This document shows, piece after piece, positions 8,008 through 17,575 of a stretch of 64,000 bases of DNA; positions within the stretch are counted from its first letter, which is position 1; each line of letters starts with the position of its first letter. The notes under the pieces are model-generated. The model did no database searches. It was given only the letters and a program-made list of their open reading frames with translations, and was not told the origin of the DNA. The translations under genes and the position numbers were made by a program. Origin of the DNA: an uncultured Desulfovibrio sp. (GTDB taxonomy: Bacteria; Desulfobacterota; Desulfovibrionia; Desulfovibrionales; Desulfovibrionaceae); assembly GCF_902477725.1 (NCBI RefSeq), contig NZ_CABSIF010000010.1, positions 76,629-140,628 on the forward strand, given 5' to 3'.

Positions 8008-11000
8008 TGTCCCAGAATTTTGACCTCGAAAAATTCAGCCAGGAATTTGATCGGCGTATGGGCAAGTCCTCTGATAGCGCGCAATATCAGGGATACAAGC
8101 CCCCTTCCATCTCGCTGGACAACACGGGTGAAATATCCATCGAGCATCAGAACAGCGGCGAAGAAGGTGGGTTCGTCAGCGCGCCGCCAGTTGAAGATGT
8201 TCTTTCGCTCTATGGTTCGCTTGAAAACAGCGTGCAGAATGAAGTCCAGGATATCGGGAGTGGGCTTCATGCACTGAAAAACAATATGAATTTGAGTCCG
8301 TTGGAGGCCCGCAAACTCCAACTCGCCTCTGGCCTTCCCCCTAACTTTGTTGATATGGACCCAGGATTTGCACGCAAAAAGATCGCATCTGACCAGTATG
8401 CTGAATCATTGCAGGCATTCAGCGACAACATCCACCAGACGCCAAACACCCTTGGTTTTCTGCGTGAAGCTGACGCCATTGAGCAACTTGCTATCACCCA
8501 GGACAGGCCGCTGGCAGAAATTGAGCGCAGCGTTGACAGTGAAGGTCTGGGGTTCTTTAACTCCGGCGTAATTGGCACAGCCCGCAACGCCTGGGACGTT
8601 GGCATGGTTGGGCGTGAGCTGAACAAGCTTTATCTCAAGGAGATGTACGGCTCCTCTCTGACGGATGAAGAAGAGCAGCAGATGCGCGTCTTCACCTCGG
8701 CCCTCAACTACTATGATAACCTTGGCGACAAGATGCCGCTGCCGCAACGCATGGTGCGCGGAACTGTGGGCAGCGTTGCTGTGCCGCTGTATGGATCTGC
8801 CGAGGGTGGCGTCAGAGGGCTTACGCGACTCGGAACAACCATGGCGTCTGCTGGAGCTATTTACGGTGCTCTGGCTGGCGGTGGTGTGTTCTCTGCTCCA
8901 ACAGCAGTTGCTGGGGCCATGTCTGGCCTCGGGGCAGCCGCAACCGGCGGCGCTGTTCTGGATATGATGGAACAGGAAGGCGCGGCCATCTACGGAACGC
9001 TGCGCGCCATGGAAGACGAGAGCGGCAACAAGATTGACCGCGACGTAGCACGGACGCTGGCCGTCATTGGCGGCGGAATATCCGGCGGCCTTGAGTACGC
9101 CAGTTTTCATATGTTGGGCCGGATGGTCCCGCAGCTTGAGCGATTGATAGCTCCAGAGGCGGCGGCAACTTCTCTGAAATATTTGCAGCAGCACCCAAGC
9201 CTGATGGCGAAGGTGGGCGATACGCTCAAAAGCGCGTTGCGGGCCTTTGCTGGGGAAACATCAACGGAAGTTGCGCAGGAAGGCGTTTCCATAGTCGCAG
9301 AAGAGCTTGGCCGCAAGCTCTCCAACGTCAATTCAGCCGGGCAATCTGCTGACGATATTAAAGAACGCCTCTGGCAGACGGCCCAGCAGGCAGCCGAGGC
9401 TATGGCAATACCCATTGCAGCCGGTGGTGGCGTACGTCTTGCGCGCGGCGTGAAGGCGCAGGAACGCATGGATACAGCCATGCAGACAGCGCGGGACTAT
9501 CAGAACAACCTCATGGATACGGTGGCAAAGGCCGCACAGTCCTCAGAAGTGTTCAAAGATATGCCGGAGACAGGCGAAGCCCTGCTTCAACATCTTTCAG
9601 ACAGCGGCGTCACCCCTGGCCATATATTCATCAAGCCGGAAACGGTGCAGAAGATATTCTTCCAGGACGAAAACCCTGATCTTGTGCAGGCCGCCCGCGA
9701 CATGGGTGTCACCCCTGAAAGCCTGGAAGAGAACCTTACCCTCGGCACTGACGTTGCCGTGGACTTTTCCAAGGCAGCCACGCATATCTTGCGCGAACCT
9801 GAACGCTATGAGGCTATGCGGCCAGATATGCGCTTTGACCCGGCCATGCCCACAGATATGGAAATTGGGGCGCTTGAGGGTATGAACGAGGACAATAATG
9901 CGCGCCTTGAATACCTGAATAGCATCCTTGATCCCATTGTGGACGAGGAAAATCAGGCACTCAGCCGACATGAAGCGCGCATGGAAACTGTTGCGCCATA
10001 TGTGCAGCAGATGCAGAACGCCGGGTTTAGCGAGGCACAGGCAAAGGCATATGGTACAATTCTCGCCGCAAATGCCGAGCGCATGGGCGAAGTGTTCGGC
10101 ATGACCCCCAAAGAGTATCTTGAAAGCCGCCTTGCCGGATATATGGCAATGACGCCTGACGAGTTTAGGGGGCTTGGAAATAGCGACCTTGAGGGGATTG
10201 ATCGTGACCGCGCATATAGCCAGCTTATGGACGATCTCGGCGTAAAAAAAGGCATGGGGCGCGTAAAAAAACGGCGCATACTTCAGCCTGAATTTGCGTA
10301 TGCCTGGGGAAAGGTGAACCCTGAAAACATTATAAACACATATGGCAAAGATGCTTATAACGAATTGCGCCAACAATTCGGGCCTGGATTTTTTGCAAAA
10401 AAAGGCGAGGGGCAGGGCCTCGACGCTCTGGCACACTCTTTTTTTAGTGAAAATAGGGCTGGCTACGAATTAAGCCGTGGAGAAATCGACACTGAATCTT
10501 TTGCTGAAAAAGTGATGATGCCACATGACGAATTTGAAACCAACTTTCGCAAGAGCGTTGGGCAAGGAATGCTGTGGCAGGATAGGCTGAAGAAAGCAAA
10601 AGATCGCATCAAGTATGATGATGCTACGGCTGAACTAGTTGGCAGCGTCACGCCTGAAATGGCCGAAAATCTTCCTTTGGGGAAGCCGGGCAATATTATT
10701 CTACTGCCGAAAGACTTGCAGCATATTGAAGATGAGCACGGAGAGCAGATTCGCGGGCTTGGGTATTCCGATGCACGAGAGTTTGTGAATCATGTTTTGT
10801 CGCATGTAGATGCGATTTATCAGGGCAACACAAATAGAAAATTTGAATTGGTATTCAGAGATGACAAGCCGAAGTCGCGCATTATTGCCAAGCTCGAATT
10901 TAGGGAGGAGGGAGATCACTATGAAATAAAGACAGCCGGGCTTGTGAGGGAAAAATATTATGATAAAAGAACTCCGCTTTGGGAGAGAGCGAATTCAGCT

Positions 11001-14000
11001 CTTTTCCAGGAGGAAAACCCTTCGGCTACACGCCACGCTTCACAACGAGGCCAAAGCGGAGAACGTCTTAATCTTACGCTCTTCAGCACGGGCGTCAACA
11101 ATTCACCCCGTGGCGGCATGCGCCAGCTTGCCGATGGGCGATATGTTGTCGCTCTTTTTCAAAAGGCAGACGCATCCACTATCCTGCACGAAACTGCCCA
11201 TTTCTGGCTTGAAGAATTGCGCGACGCCGCCAAGTTGGATTCCTCACCGGAATGGGTGCGCGAGGCATGGGCGAAGCTGCAACAGGCATACGGGTTTGAT
11301 GGTACACTTGAAGGCCAAGAATCCGCCGCCAGATGGACGGAGACACAGGAGCGATTTGCCCGCGAGTTTGAGGCCTATGCCCGCGAAGGCAAAGCCCCGT
11401 CTTGGGAATTGCAGTCTGCCTTCAACAAGTTCCGTAACTGGATCACAGACATCTACAAGAGCGTCAAGACTCTCCTTGGAGCGGACAATATTTCCCCGGC
11501 AGCAAGTGAGGTGTTTGACTCTCTTCTGGCAACACAGGAGGAAATAGACCTTTCCCAGCGCAGGGCCAATAGCGGATCTGTAATGGACTTGCTTGGTGAC
11601 AGTGTAAGGCCAGAACTGCGAGACAAATACGCCAAAGCAGCACAGGCAGCTTATGACAATGCCAGCGCCGCTATTGCAAACCGCAGGCTTGTGGAACGCC
11701 GCCGGGTAGAGCGAGAATTTAAGGCTGCGGCAACCGAGAGCGTGAACTCTTCCCCTGTCCACACCATGCTGCAAGCCCTGCGCATTGAAGGTATTGATTT
11801 TGACGCGCTGAAACAGGCCATATCTGAAGACGTTGCCTATAAGCTGAGGGACAAGTGGAAAGGCAACCGCTGGGAAGGAAAAGCCCTTATTCGCCCTGGC
11901 GGCAAACTTGACCTGCTGGACGTGGCGGCACGGTTCAATGAGGATACAGTACAGGGATTGGCCGCCAAACTGATGGAAACACCCACCAAACGCGAAGCCA
12001 TTTCGGCAGAGGTTCAGCAGCAGTTGCAGACGTGGGAGCGCGATTTTGACGCCGAGGTGGAATACACCAGCGCAATGGATCAGGCCATGGCCATTGAAAT
12101 GGAAGCCATCACCGGCAATAAGCAGCCAAGTCCGGCAGCGCTCCGGCGCGAGGTCGATCTTTTGGTGGGGGCGAAGAAGCTCAAGGACGTTGACGCGCAA
12201 TACAAAGCGCTCATGGCAAGACTACAGAGTGAGGCACGCGGTGCCCGCAAGGCATGGGTAGAGGCAAAAAAAGAATCCCGCGAGAATATGGCCGATATGA
12301 GGTCTGAATTCCGCGCGAAGATTGCCGGAATGCGGGAGCAGGAACGCATACGCCGGGCAGCGCTCGGAGCAGCCTATCGCACTCGCATGGAGCGGGACAA
12401 CATCGTTTCGCAGCTTCGCAAAGTCGCCAACAGCAAAACCATCAACGACGCATATCAGCAGCAGATATTGCGAATCATCTCAAGCTGGAAAGGACTTGGC
12501 ACTGAAAGTATGGCCCCCCGTGATGTGCAGGCCATGCCCAGTCTTTCAGACTTCATGCAAAGCAACGTGTCGCTTTTTGAGGAACCTTCTACGCTTGCCC
12601 CTGATTGGCTTCTTTCTGGCGCAACGGGTCGCGCTGGTGATCTCAGTATCACGCAGTTGCGCGACCTGCACAGCCTGGTCAAAGAACTCGCGCACATGGG
12701 TCGCATCCATGATCGCATGCTGGCCAGCCGGGAGAAGTCCCGCATCTCTGTTGTAGCAAGCAATTGTGCGCAGCAGATGGGAAAACTTTCCCAGCGCAGA
12801 TTCCTTTCTGATCGGGAAGGAGTCTTGGGAACAATCCAAGGGGCCTTGCGCAAAGGGCTTTCTTCGCTCACCAGCGTGCGCTTTCTGGCCCGCGCGCTTG
12901 ATGGATTCACAGACAACGGTGTTAACCATGATGCATGGCTGAACCCTTTGCAGCAGGCCCAGACCGATGAGTTAAAACTGCGCCGCCAGATGGGCGACCT
13001 CCTGCGCGAAGCCCTTTCCCCAATTGTTCAGGCCGGCAGAATGACCAAGGCCTTCACCATGGACGGCGTTGCGCTGCAAAAAGATGTTGCCCGCTTGTGG
13101 AAAGGCATGTGGGACATGGACAAGGTTTACTCTGTGGCCATGAACATGGGAAACGCCGGGAACATTAAGGCGCTCATGCGCGGCTATGGCTGGACAGAAC
13201 AGGATCTGCACGCCATCACGTCCAGAATGACTGAAGCGGAATGGCGGGCAGTTGAAAAAACGTGGGATGCCATCGATACACTCTATCCGCGCCTGAATGA
13301 AGTATATCAGGCAATGAAGGGCGTTCCCCTGCCAAAGGTTGAAGCTCAAGAGCTTACGGTTGCGACGGCAGACGGGAAAACAATCACGCTCAAGGGCGGC
13401 TATTATCCGCTCATTTTTGATCATCGCCTGAGTGGCAAGGCCGCAGAACTGACCTCAGCAGACCAGATGCTTAACGGCATGGAAGCTGTGTTGCGCAGCC
13501 CGAACCCTAAAAGCGGCATGACCAAGGCACGCCAGGGGGGCACGTTGCCGCCCCGGCTTTCGCTGGATGTGATCGACCAGCATGTGAATGACACAACCCA
13601 TTACGTTACCCACGTTTTGCCACTGCGCGACACCATGCGCCTTTTCAACAATGCCGACTTTAAGGAGGCTTTTGCAGGGGCAGCAGGGCAGGAAAACTAT
13701 TCGCAGCTTCTTCCATGGTTGCGTGGCATTGCGCGCCCAGGCGGGGAGCAAGCAACAGGGATGCTGGCTGTCATGGATTGGCTTGCCCGGCGCGGCACCA
13801 TGTATGCCCTTGGGGCAAATATGAAGTCTGCCCTCTTGCAGCTTACCAGTGTTGGAAACTCTTGGGGTGAGGTCGGCGCGGGGAACTTTTTCAAAGCCTC
13901 GGCCACCATCCTTTCATCCCCGTTGCAGTCCTGGCAGACGATCCGCGAAAAGTCTGCATACATGCAGCAACGCGCCATGCTTATGGACGATACCTTGCGG

Positions 14001-14855
14001 CGCGAGTATGAGCGCATGCGGAACAATGGCGTGGGCGGCGTGCGCTTTATGGGGGCGCAATACGCGCTGGACACTGTGCAGCGGGCGCAATTCGCGCTTA
14101 TATCTTCACTGGATGCCGCTGTTGCTTACCCCACATGGCTTGCGGCCTACGACAAGGCCATTGCCAGCGGGCTTGAGGAAAGCGTAGCCATTGCGCGGGC
14201 AGACGGGGCGGTTGTTGCGGCACAGGGCGGCGGCGGTGCGCTGGATACACCATCTGTAATGCGGCAAGCCGGGCTTATGCGGATGCTCTGCCCTTTCATG
14301 AGCTTTGCCCTTTCTGACTTCAACCGCAAAATGGAACAGGTGCGAGGGCTGACAGAGTGGGCCAGAACAGGAAACAGCAGCATGGCCCCGGCCAAGGCTT
14401 TTCAGGCTTTCGCATTCCAGTGGGTGATGCCCGTGGCTCTCTCTGCTCTGCTCGTTTCTCTGGGGCGTGATGATGATCTTCCAGACGAGGAAGACTACGC
14501 ATGGGAAGCGGCGGGCTTTTTGAGTATGGGCATTCCCGTGGTGCGCGATATAACCAGAATGGCCGAAAGCCACTTTTCAAGCGACGGATTCAAGGGGGGG
14601 CGCACGCCGCTAATGCTGGCTGGGTTGGATAACGCTATTCGCGGTGCCGGGCATGCGGCAACGGCTCTGGAAGAAGATGATGACGATGCCACATATTTGG
14701 CACTCAAGGAAACTACAAACGCGGTAGGCTTTCTGCTGGGCCTTGGCACACCACAACTCTGGCGTACCATTGAAGGCTCAAATGCCTACTTTGTGGACGA
14801 TGAGGGCGGCGTGTTGGCCCCGCTGTTGGGCAAGCCGAGAGCACGGAAAGATTAA
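8007..14855 (+). CDS. Giant polyvalent ejection protein (gp16-like) with BECR nuclease-like and zincin regions
   Basis: 2282 residues, far longer than T7 gp16 (1318). Visible parts: a glycine/alanine-rich hydrophobic stretch at about 270-315 that could insert in membrane; a region at about 885-992 with HIEDEHG at 906-912, then a DAIYQGN strand, a charged hairpin and a final TAGLVREKYYDKRTPLW block, the layout of phage BECR-fold (Barnase/EndoU/colicin/RelE-like) nucleases; a zincin motif HETAH at 1061-1065 followed by a helix ending EFEAYAREG; long helical regions after 1200; and a C-terminal helical tail. Virion polyvalent proteins that carry effectors into the host are built like this. It is the last gene of the operon and is followed by a terminator. 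Confidence 0.72.
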   Translation: MSQNFDLEKFSQEFDRRMGKSSDSAQYQGYKPPSISLDNTGEISIEHQNSGEEGGFVSAPPVEDVLSLYGSLENSVQNEVQDIGSGLHALKNNMNLSPLEARKLQLASGLPPNFVDMDPGFARKKIASDQYAESLQAFSDNIHQTPNTLGFLREADAIEQLAITQDRPLAEIERSVDSEGLGFFNSGVIGTARNAWDVGMVGRELNKLYLKEMYGSSLTDEEEQQMRVFTSALNYYDNLGDKMPLPQRMVRGTVGSVAVPLYGSAEGGVRGLTRLGTTMASAGAIYGALAGGGVFSAPTAVAGAMSGLGAAATGGAVLDMMEQEGAAIYGTLRAMEDESGNKIDRDVARTLAVIGGGISGGLEYASFHMLGRMVPQLERLIAPEAAATSLKYLQQHPSLMAKVGDTLKSALRAFAGETSTEVAQEGVSIVAEELGRKLSNVNSAGQSADDIKERLWQTAQQAAEAMAIPIAAGGGVRLARGVKAQERMDTAMQTARDYQNNLMDTVAKAAQSSEVFKDMPETGEALLQHLSDSGVTPGHIFIKPETVQKIFFQDENPDLVQAARDMGVTPESLEENLTLGTDVAVDFSKAATHILREPERYEAMRPDMRFDPAMPTDMEIGALEGMNEDNNARLEYLNSILDPIVDEENQALSRHEARMETVAPYVQQMQNAGFSEAQAKAYGTILAANAERMGEVFGMTPKEYLESRLAGYMAMTPDEFRGLGNSDLEGIDRDRAYSQLMDDLGVKKGMGRVKKRRILQPEFAYAWGKVNPENIINTYGKDAYNELRQQFGPGFFAKKGEGQGLDALAHSFFSENRAGYELSRGEIDTESFAEKVMMPHDEFETNFRKSVGQGMLWQDRLKKAKDRIKYDDATAELVGSVTPEMAENLPLGKPGNIILLPKDLQHIEDEHGEQIRGLGYSDAREFVNHVLSHVDAIYQGNTNRKFELVFRDDKPKSRIIAKLEFREEGDHYEIKTAGLVREKYYDKRTPLWERANSALFQEENPSATRHASQRGQSGERLNLTLFSTGVNNSPRGGMRQLADGRYVVALFQKADASTILHETAHFWLEELRDAAKLDSSPEWVREAWAKLQQAYGFDGTLEGQESAARWTETQERFAREFEAYAREGKAPSWELQSAFNKFRNWITDIYKSVKTLLGADNISPAASEVFDSLLATQEEIDLSQRRANSGSVMDLLGDSVRPELRDKYAKAAQAAYDNASAAIANRRLVERRRVEREFKAAATESVNSSPVHTMLQALRIEGIDFDALKQAISEDVAYKLRDKWKGNRWEGKALIRPGGKLDLLDVAARFNEDTVQGLAAKLMETPTKREAISAEVQQQLQTWERDFDAEVEYTSAMDQAMAIEMEAITGNKQPSPAALRREVDLLVGAKKLKDVDAQYKALMARLQSEARGARKAWVEAKKESRENMADMRSEFRAKIAGMREQERIRRAALGAAYRTRMERDNIVSQLRKVANSKTINDAYQQQILRIISSWKGLGTESMAPRDVQAMPSLSDFMQSNVSLFEEPSTLAPDWLLSGATGRAGDLSITQLRDLHSLVKELAHMGRIHDRMLASREKSRISVVASNCAQQMGKLSQRRFLSDREGVLGTIQGALRKGLSSLTSVRFLARALDGFTDNGVNHDAWLNPLQQAQTDELKLRRQMGDLLREALSPIVQAGRMTKAFTMDGVALQKDVARLWKGMWDMDKVYSVAMNMGNAGNIKALMRGYGWTEQDLHAITSRMTEAEWRAVEKTWDAIDTLYPRLNEVYQAMKGVPLPKVEAQELTVATADGKTITLKGGYYPLIFDHRLSGKAAELTSADQMLNGMEAVLRSPNPKSGMTKARQGGTLPPRLSLDVIDQHVNDTTHYVTHVLPLRDTMRLFNNADFKEAFAGAAGQENYSQLLPWLRGIARPGGEQATGMLAVMDWLARRGTMYALGANMKSALLQLTSVGNSWGEVGAGNFFKASATILSSPLQSWQTIREKSAYMQQRAMLMDDTLRREYERMRNNGVGGVRFMGAQYALDTVQRAQFALISSLDAAVAYPTWLAAYDKAIASGLEESVAIARADGAVVAAQGGGGALDTPSVMRQAGLMRMLCPFMSFALSDFNRKMEQVRGLTEWARTGNSSMAPAKAFQAFAFQWVMPVALSALLVSLGRDDDLPDEEDYAWEAAGFLSMGIPVVRDITRMAESHFSSDGFKGGRTPLMLAGLDNAIRGAGHAATALEEDDDDATYLALKETTNAVGFLLGLGTPQLWRTIEGSNAYFVDDEGGVLAPLLGKPRARKD

Positions 14856-14863
14856 TCAGAATG

Positions 14864-14884
14864 GGCCGGGAAACCGGCCTTTAA
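14864..14884 (+). terminator. Terminator of the phage late operon
   Basis: A 6-bp G+C stem (GGCCGG/CCGGCC) closed by a GAAA tetraloop and followed by TTTAATTAATTT. It lies 9 bp after the giant ejection-protein gene and separates it from the convergent minus-strand gene. Confidence 0.8.
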
Positions 14885-15658
14885 TTAATTTAAAAGGCTA
14901 TCAACCGTATCTTTTCTCTCTTTGAGCCTCAAATCTATTTTAACTTCAGGAATCTTCCCTGTATTCAATTTCGAATTATTTGTGCCGCTATTGGTTTTTT
15001 CATAAGTCCTCTTTACTCTAGAGTACTCTTTTTCTATTTCAGGTGCAGTAATGTTATAATCTTTGCTCCACAGGACGACACCACTAATCATCATGGAAAA
15101 TGTGTCTTTTATTTTATATATACTTGAATAGCTGTGAGCCTTGTTTATATACAATCCAACTCTATCAACATACTCATGCTTGTCAGCGCCGCCCCCTAAT
15201 TTTGTATATATAGCAGCAGCTAGGTCGATATAATAATCCATATCTGATGAGTTGCCACGATTGTTCAATTTGTCAAAAAATGTAATTAAAAAAATGCATA
15301 CAAGTGACTCGCCAGAAAATTTGTAAGAGATTACCGTATTGCAGTTATTTTCTCGTGTTATGATAAAATCTAAATTCACATTATTGTTTATAGTCCCTTT
15401 GGAAACTAATGCCTCCTTTAGAATTTCGCGTTTTCCTTTAATTAATCCAACTTCTGCTTTGGGCATTCTTACATGCCATGCGTTGTTTTCTTCTAACTTT
15501 TTGACCACAGAGTCTCGATCCATCCCCCATTTTGCCCCCAAGAAACATAATCCATCTTGATAAAAACCAATATCAGTAGATGAGCAACCATACCCGTTTT
15601 GAGGCGCATAAGCCGTGATTATGAGAATCAATAGGATTATTTTGACATGCTTAGTCAT
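14885..15658 (-). CDS. Exported hypothetical protein (A+T-rich moron)
   Basis: 257 residues from the ATG at 15658, preferred because AGGTG lies 7 bases upstream. An upstream TTG at 15664 is too close to that site. The N-terminus is a clear export signal (TKHVKIILLILIITAYA), and cysteine follows soon after (GYGCSS), so it is secreted or a lipoprotein. The mature part is mixed alpha/beta with no family I recognise. The gene is much more A+T-rich than the flanking phage operon and points the other way, as expected for a lysogenic-conversion moron. Function unknown. Confidence 0.65.
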   Translation of the reverse strand: MTKHVKIILLILIITAYAPQNGYGCSSTDIGFYQDGLCFLGAKWGMDRDSVVKKLEENNAWHVRMPKAEVGLIKGKREILKEALVSKGTINNNVNLDFIITRENNCNTVISYKFSGESLVCIFLITFFDKLNNRGNSSDMDYYIDLAAAIYTKLGGGADKHEYVDRVGLYINKAHSYSSIYKIKDTFSMMISGVVLWSKDYNITAPEIEKEYSRVKRTYEKTNSGTNNSKLNTGKIPEVKIDLRLKERKDTVDSLLN

Positions 15659-15748
15659 GTTCAATCACCTACCAGCTATGCCCTCTTGCCGCAAGGACGG
15701 TGGACTGGTAGGGGAATAGAAAAAAATATTTTCCTGGGCGGTGTCGGC

Positions 15749-16087
15749 ATGGCAATAAAATTTACACCAGATGTAGGAACAATACTTCTTTGCGATTTTG
15801 GGAACGTGATTGAGCCTGAAATGTGCAAAAAAAGGCCTGTCGTTGTTTTGTCCTCGGTATCTCCTTGGCTTTGCATCGTTGTCCCACTTAGCACGACAGA
15901 CCCTGAAGAGCAGATGCCTTGGCACTGCCTAGTCAACACGCCTAAAACATTGCCATATCCATATGACTCCAAAGTGCATTGGCTTAAACATGTGTCCTCG
16001 CCGCAATTTCTCCGAATTGCCTTGACACCGGCGACGACTAGCCCCATATTGAGGTTGTCAGCGCCCACCATTATTGGTGTGGCCTAA
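15749..16087 (+). CDS. PemK/MazF-like toxin family protein
   Basis: 112 residues from the ATG at 15749 (upstream in-frame codons are not protein-like). The fold signature is PDVGTILLCDFGN, then KKRPVVVLS, a strand with VVPLSTT, and YPYDSKVHWLK, matching PemK/MazF mRNA interferases of the SH3-like barrel type. No antitoxin gene is visible before or after it. The C-terminal part after VHWLK departs from the usual ending, so the tail could be frameshifted or diverged and the protein may be inactive. It is phage-borne. Confidence 0.62.
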   Translation: MAIKFTPDVGTILLCDFGNVIEPEMCKKRPVVVLSSVSPWLCIVVPLSTTDPEEQMPWHCLVNTPKTLPYPYDSKVHWLKHVSSPQFLRIALTPATTSPILRLSAPTIIGVA

Positions 16088-16183
16088 GTCCTTGGGGTTC
16101 GTCCGCAAGGCCGCTGTGGATAGGAGATTGCAATCCGCCAAAGTGTCTGCTGGAAGGCTGTCACCAGCAACATTTTTGCTATC

Positions 16184-16212
16184 GGGCCGCCTCGCGCGGC
16201 CCTTTCTTTTTC
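16184..16212 (+). terminator. Intrinsic terminator after the PemK-like gene
   Basis: Perfect 7-bp stem GGGCCGC/GCGGCCC with a CTCGC loop, followed by TTTCTTTTT. It lies 97 bp after the toxin-like gene. Confidence 0.85.
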
Positions 16213-16236
16213 CCCAGCCCGCCTTATCCTCTCCCT

Positions 16237-16515
16237 ATGCCTACCCTCTTTGACCCACTCGCCTACCTCGCCACCCTTGGCGCATATGCCAAGGTGTCTT
16301 TGGACGCGGACGGAGAACGATATATCACGTTGGACTTCAAGCGCGGGATCAAGAGCAAGGTACAATTGCAGGCCAAGGCCATCGCCAAGCGATATGAGCG
16401 CCTGCTGTTGATGCAACTTGACGTGCCCATGGGCACAATGCCGCGCACCATTCAGCAGCTCGTGGCCGCCGGGCGCGTCAGGGTCGAGGGCAGGAAGTTC
16501 AAAAAGGTGGAATAA
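16237..16515 (+). CDS. Small phage-associated hypothetical protein
   Basis: 92 residues, basic (AKAIAKRYERLLLMQ, GRVRVEGRKFKKVE), with no signal peptide or membrane segment. The second half could be a small nucleic-acid-binding unit: it starts with a long amphipathic helix, then TIQQLVAAGRVRVEG reads like a helix plus wing. I do not recognise the family. It stands alone between two terminators. Confidence 0.5.
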   Translation: MPTLFDPLAYLATLGAYAKVSLDADGERYITLDFKRGIKSKVQLQAKAIAKRYERLLLMQLDVPMGTMPRTIQQLVAAGRVRVEGRKFKKVE

Positions 16516-16540
16516 AAAAGCCGCCCATTTCTGAGCGGCC
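16514..16540 (-). terminator. Terminator of the lipoprotein gene
   Basis: Stem GCCGC/GCGGC around an 8-10 base loop. Read on the minus strand it ends in a run of six T, directly after the gene at 16549-16938. It may also stop transcripts from the plus strand. Confidence 0.65.
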
Positions 16541-16548
16541 TAGGCATC

Positions 16549-16938
16549 TTATTTTACTTGCTTCCCTGTAACTGGCGAAGGCACAGGCGCGGCTGGTGCG
16601 ATAGATCCAGTGCACTGATACTGAATTTCGGCTTGCATTTGATAGCAAATCGGCCCGTATCCAGTGTACTGCAAATTTGTACAATGCTGGTTAATGCTGC
16701 CGAAAGCCTCGGCATCTTCGTATCCCCAAGTGCGGCATTTTTGCGCGGCCAAAGAATCTGCTTGTTGCCTACTCGTTTCAGGCTGTTCGGTGTTTGGGTT
16801 CCAGCTCACGCCAAGTTTTACGGTTGCATCGCTCTTGCTCCCTCCCATTGCAAACCAATCCTTGTGCACGGGCTTAGCACACCCGATCAGAGCAGCAAAA
16901 ATTATCCCCATAATAAAAATTGCAACTTTGTTCCTCAT
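16549..16938 (-). CDS. YecR-like lipoprotein
   Basis: 129 residues. The signal sequence ends in a lipobox (ALIGC, cysteine 20). The mature part has GGSKSDATVKLGVSW, then ADSLAAQKCRTWGYEDAEAFG and a closing YQMQAEIQYQC, the conserved order of the YecR family of small lipoproteins often found on prophages. It should be anchored in a membrane facing the periplasm. The cellular role of the family is unknown to me. It is transcribed away from the next small secreted gene and has its own terminator. Confidence 0.7.
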   Translation of the reverse strand: MRNKVAIFIMGIIFAALIGCAKPVHKDWFAMGGSKSDATVKLGVSWNPNTEQPETSRQQADSLAAQKCRTWGYEDAEAFGSINQHCTNLQYTGYGPICYQMQAEIQYQCTGSIAPAAPVPSPVTGKQVK

Positions 16939-16969
16939 AACCGTTCCCCTTTAAATAGTTATTTGACTC

Positions 16970-17203
16970 CTACGGCTTCTTCGTCCCCTTTTTCCCCGTA
17001 TAGGGGTTTGTGTTTCCCTTAGTCGAATAATTGTCCATCTTGGTATTGTTGGGGGCAGTGCGCTTGTGTGGGGCAACATATGTGCCGCTCTTTTTGGTGT
17101 AGCCTTTAACGCTTGTTGATCCCCTGGCGCTGGCATCCGTAACAATCAAGCATGGGGCAAAGGCCAGAGAAAACGCAATCAAAGCAAAAATGATCCTTTT
17201 CAT
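16970..17203 (-). CDS. Small exported basic protein (prophage moron)
   Basis: 77 residues from the ATG at 17203 (MKRIIFALIAFSLAF...), preceded by a GGAG-like site; an upstream in-frame start at 17215 is less likely. After the signal peptide the mature protein is short, basic and rich in Thr, Lys and Asn (SVKGYTKKSGTYVAPH, NYSTKGNTNPYTGKKGT). Such XNPYTGxxGT tails are common in small secreted proteins of phage and plasmid origin. It probably shares a transcript with the lipoprotein gene 31 bp downstream. Function unknown. Confidence 0.65.
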   Translation of the reverse strand: MKRIIFALIAFSLAFAPCLIVTDASARGSTSVKGYTKKSGTYVAPHKRTAPNNTKMDNYSTKGNTNPYTGKKGTKKP

Positions 17204-17290
17204 GCTCCCTCCCAATGGTTTATTGATTGTCGAACATGCACTTCGACAACAATGTTTTCAACCTAGTATTGGGATAGAAAAGGACATGTT

Positions 17291-17575
17291 ATGGGCCTGA
17301 AAAAAATTACACTCTTCCTTGGTTTGTTCCTTCTCCTCGCTGCCCCAGCTTTTGCCGACACCGCCGCGCCTCAGCCTATCATCTCCGACCTATGCGCCAC
17401 CACGGCCCAGCCTGACTACTTGCCCGGCATCCTAGAGGCTGCCCGTGGCTGCTGCTCACATCACGGCGGTATGTCAGGCCAGTGCAGCAATGGCCGCGTT
17501 GTGTGCCGTGACGGCACGCTCAGCCCGTCGTGCAAATGCCGTGCGGATTCCGAGACACAAGGAGATAAAGGCTAA
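17291..17575 (+). CDS. Small secreted cysteine-rich protein
   Basis: 94 residues with a clear signal peptide (ITLFLGLFLLLAAPAFA). The mature C-terminal part has seven cysteines in CATT...GCCSHHGG...GQCSNGRVVCRDG...SCKC, so it is a disulfide-bonded exported miniprotein. The same cysteine pattern is seen beside secreted nucleases on other elements. It overlaps the endonuclease gene by one base (TAATG), so the two are made together and may act together, for example as a partner or inhibitor. That link is inference. Confidence 0.6.
   Translation: MGLKKITLFLGLFLLLAAPAFADTAAPQPIISDLCATTAQPDYLPGILEAARGCCSHHGGMSGQCSNGRVVCRDGTLSPSCKCRADSETQGDKG

Noticed and set aside
1..14855. Diversity-generating retroelement, as in BPP-1
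   Set aside because: The capsid and cement proteins recall BPP-1, but no reverse transcriptase and no template/variable repeat pair were seen at the fibre gene or elsewhere in the window.
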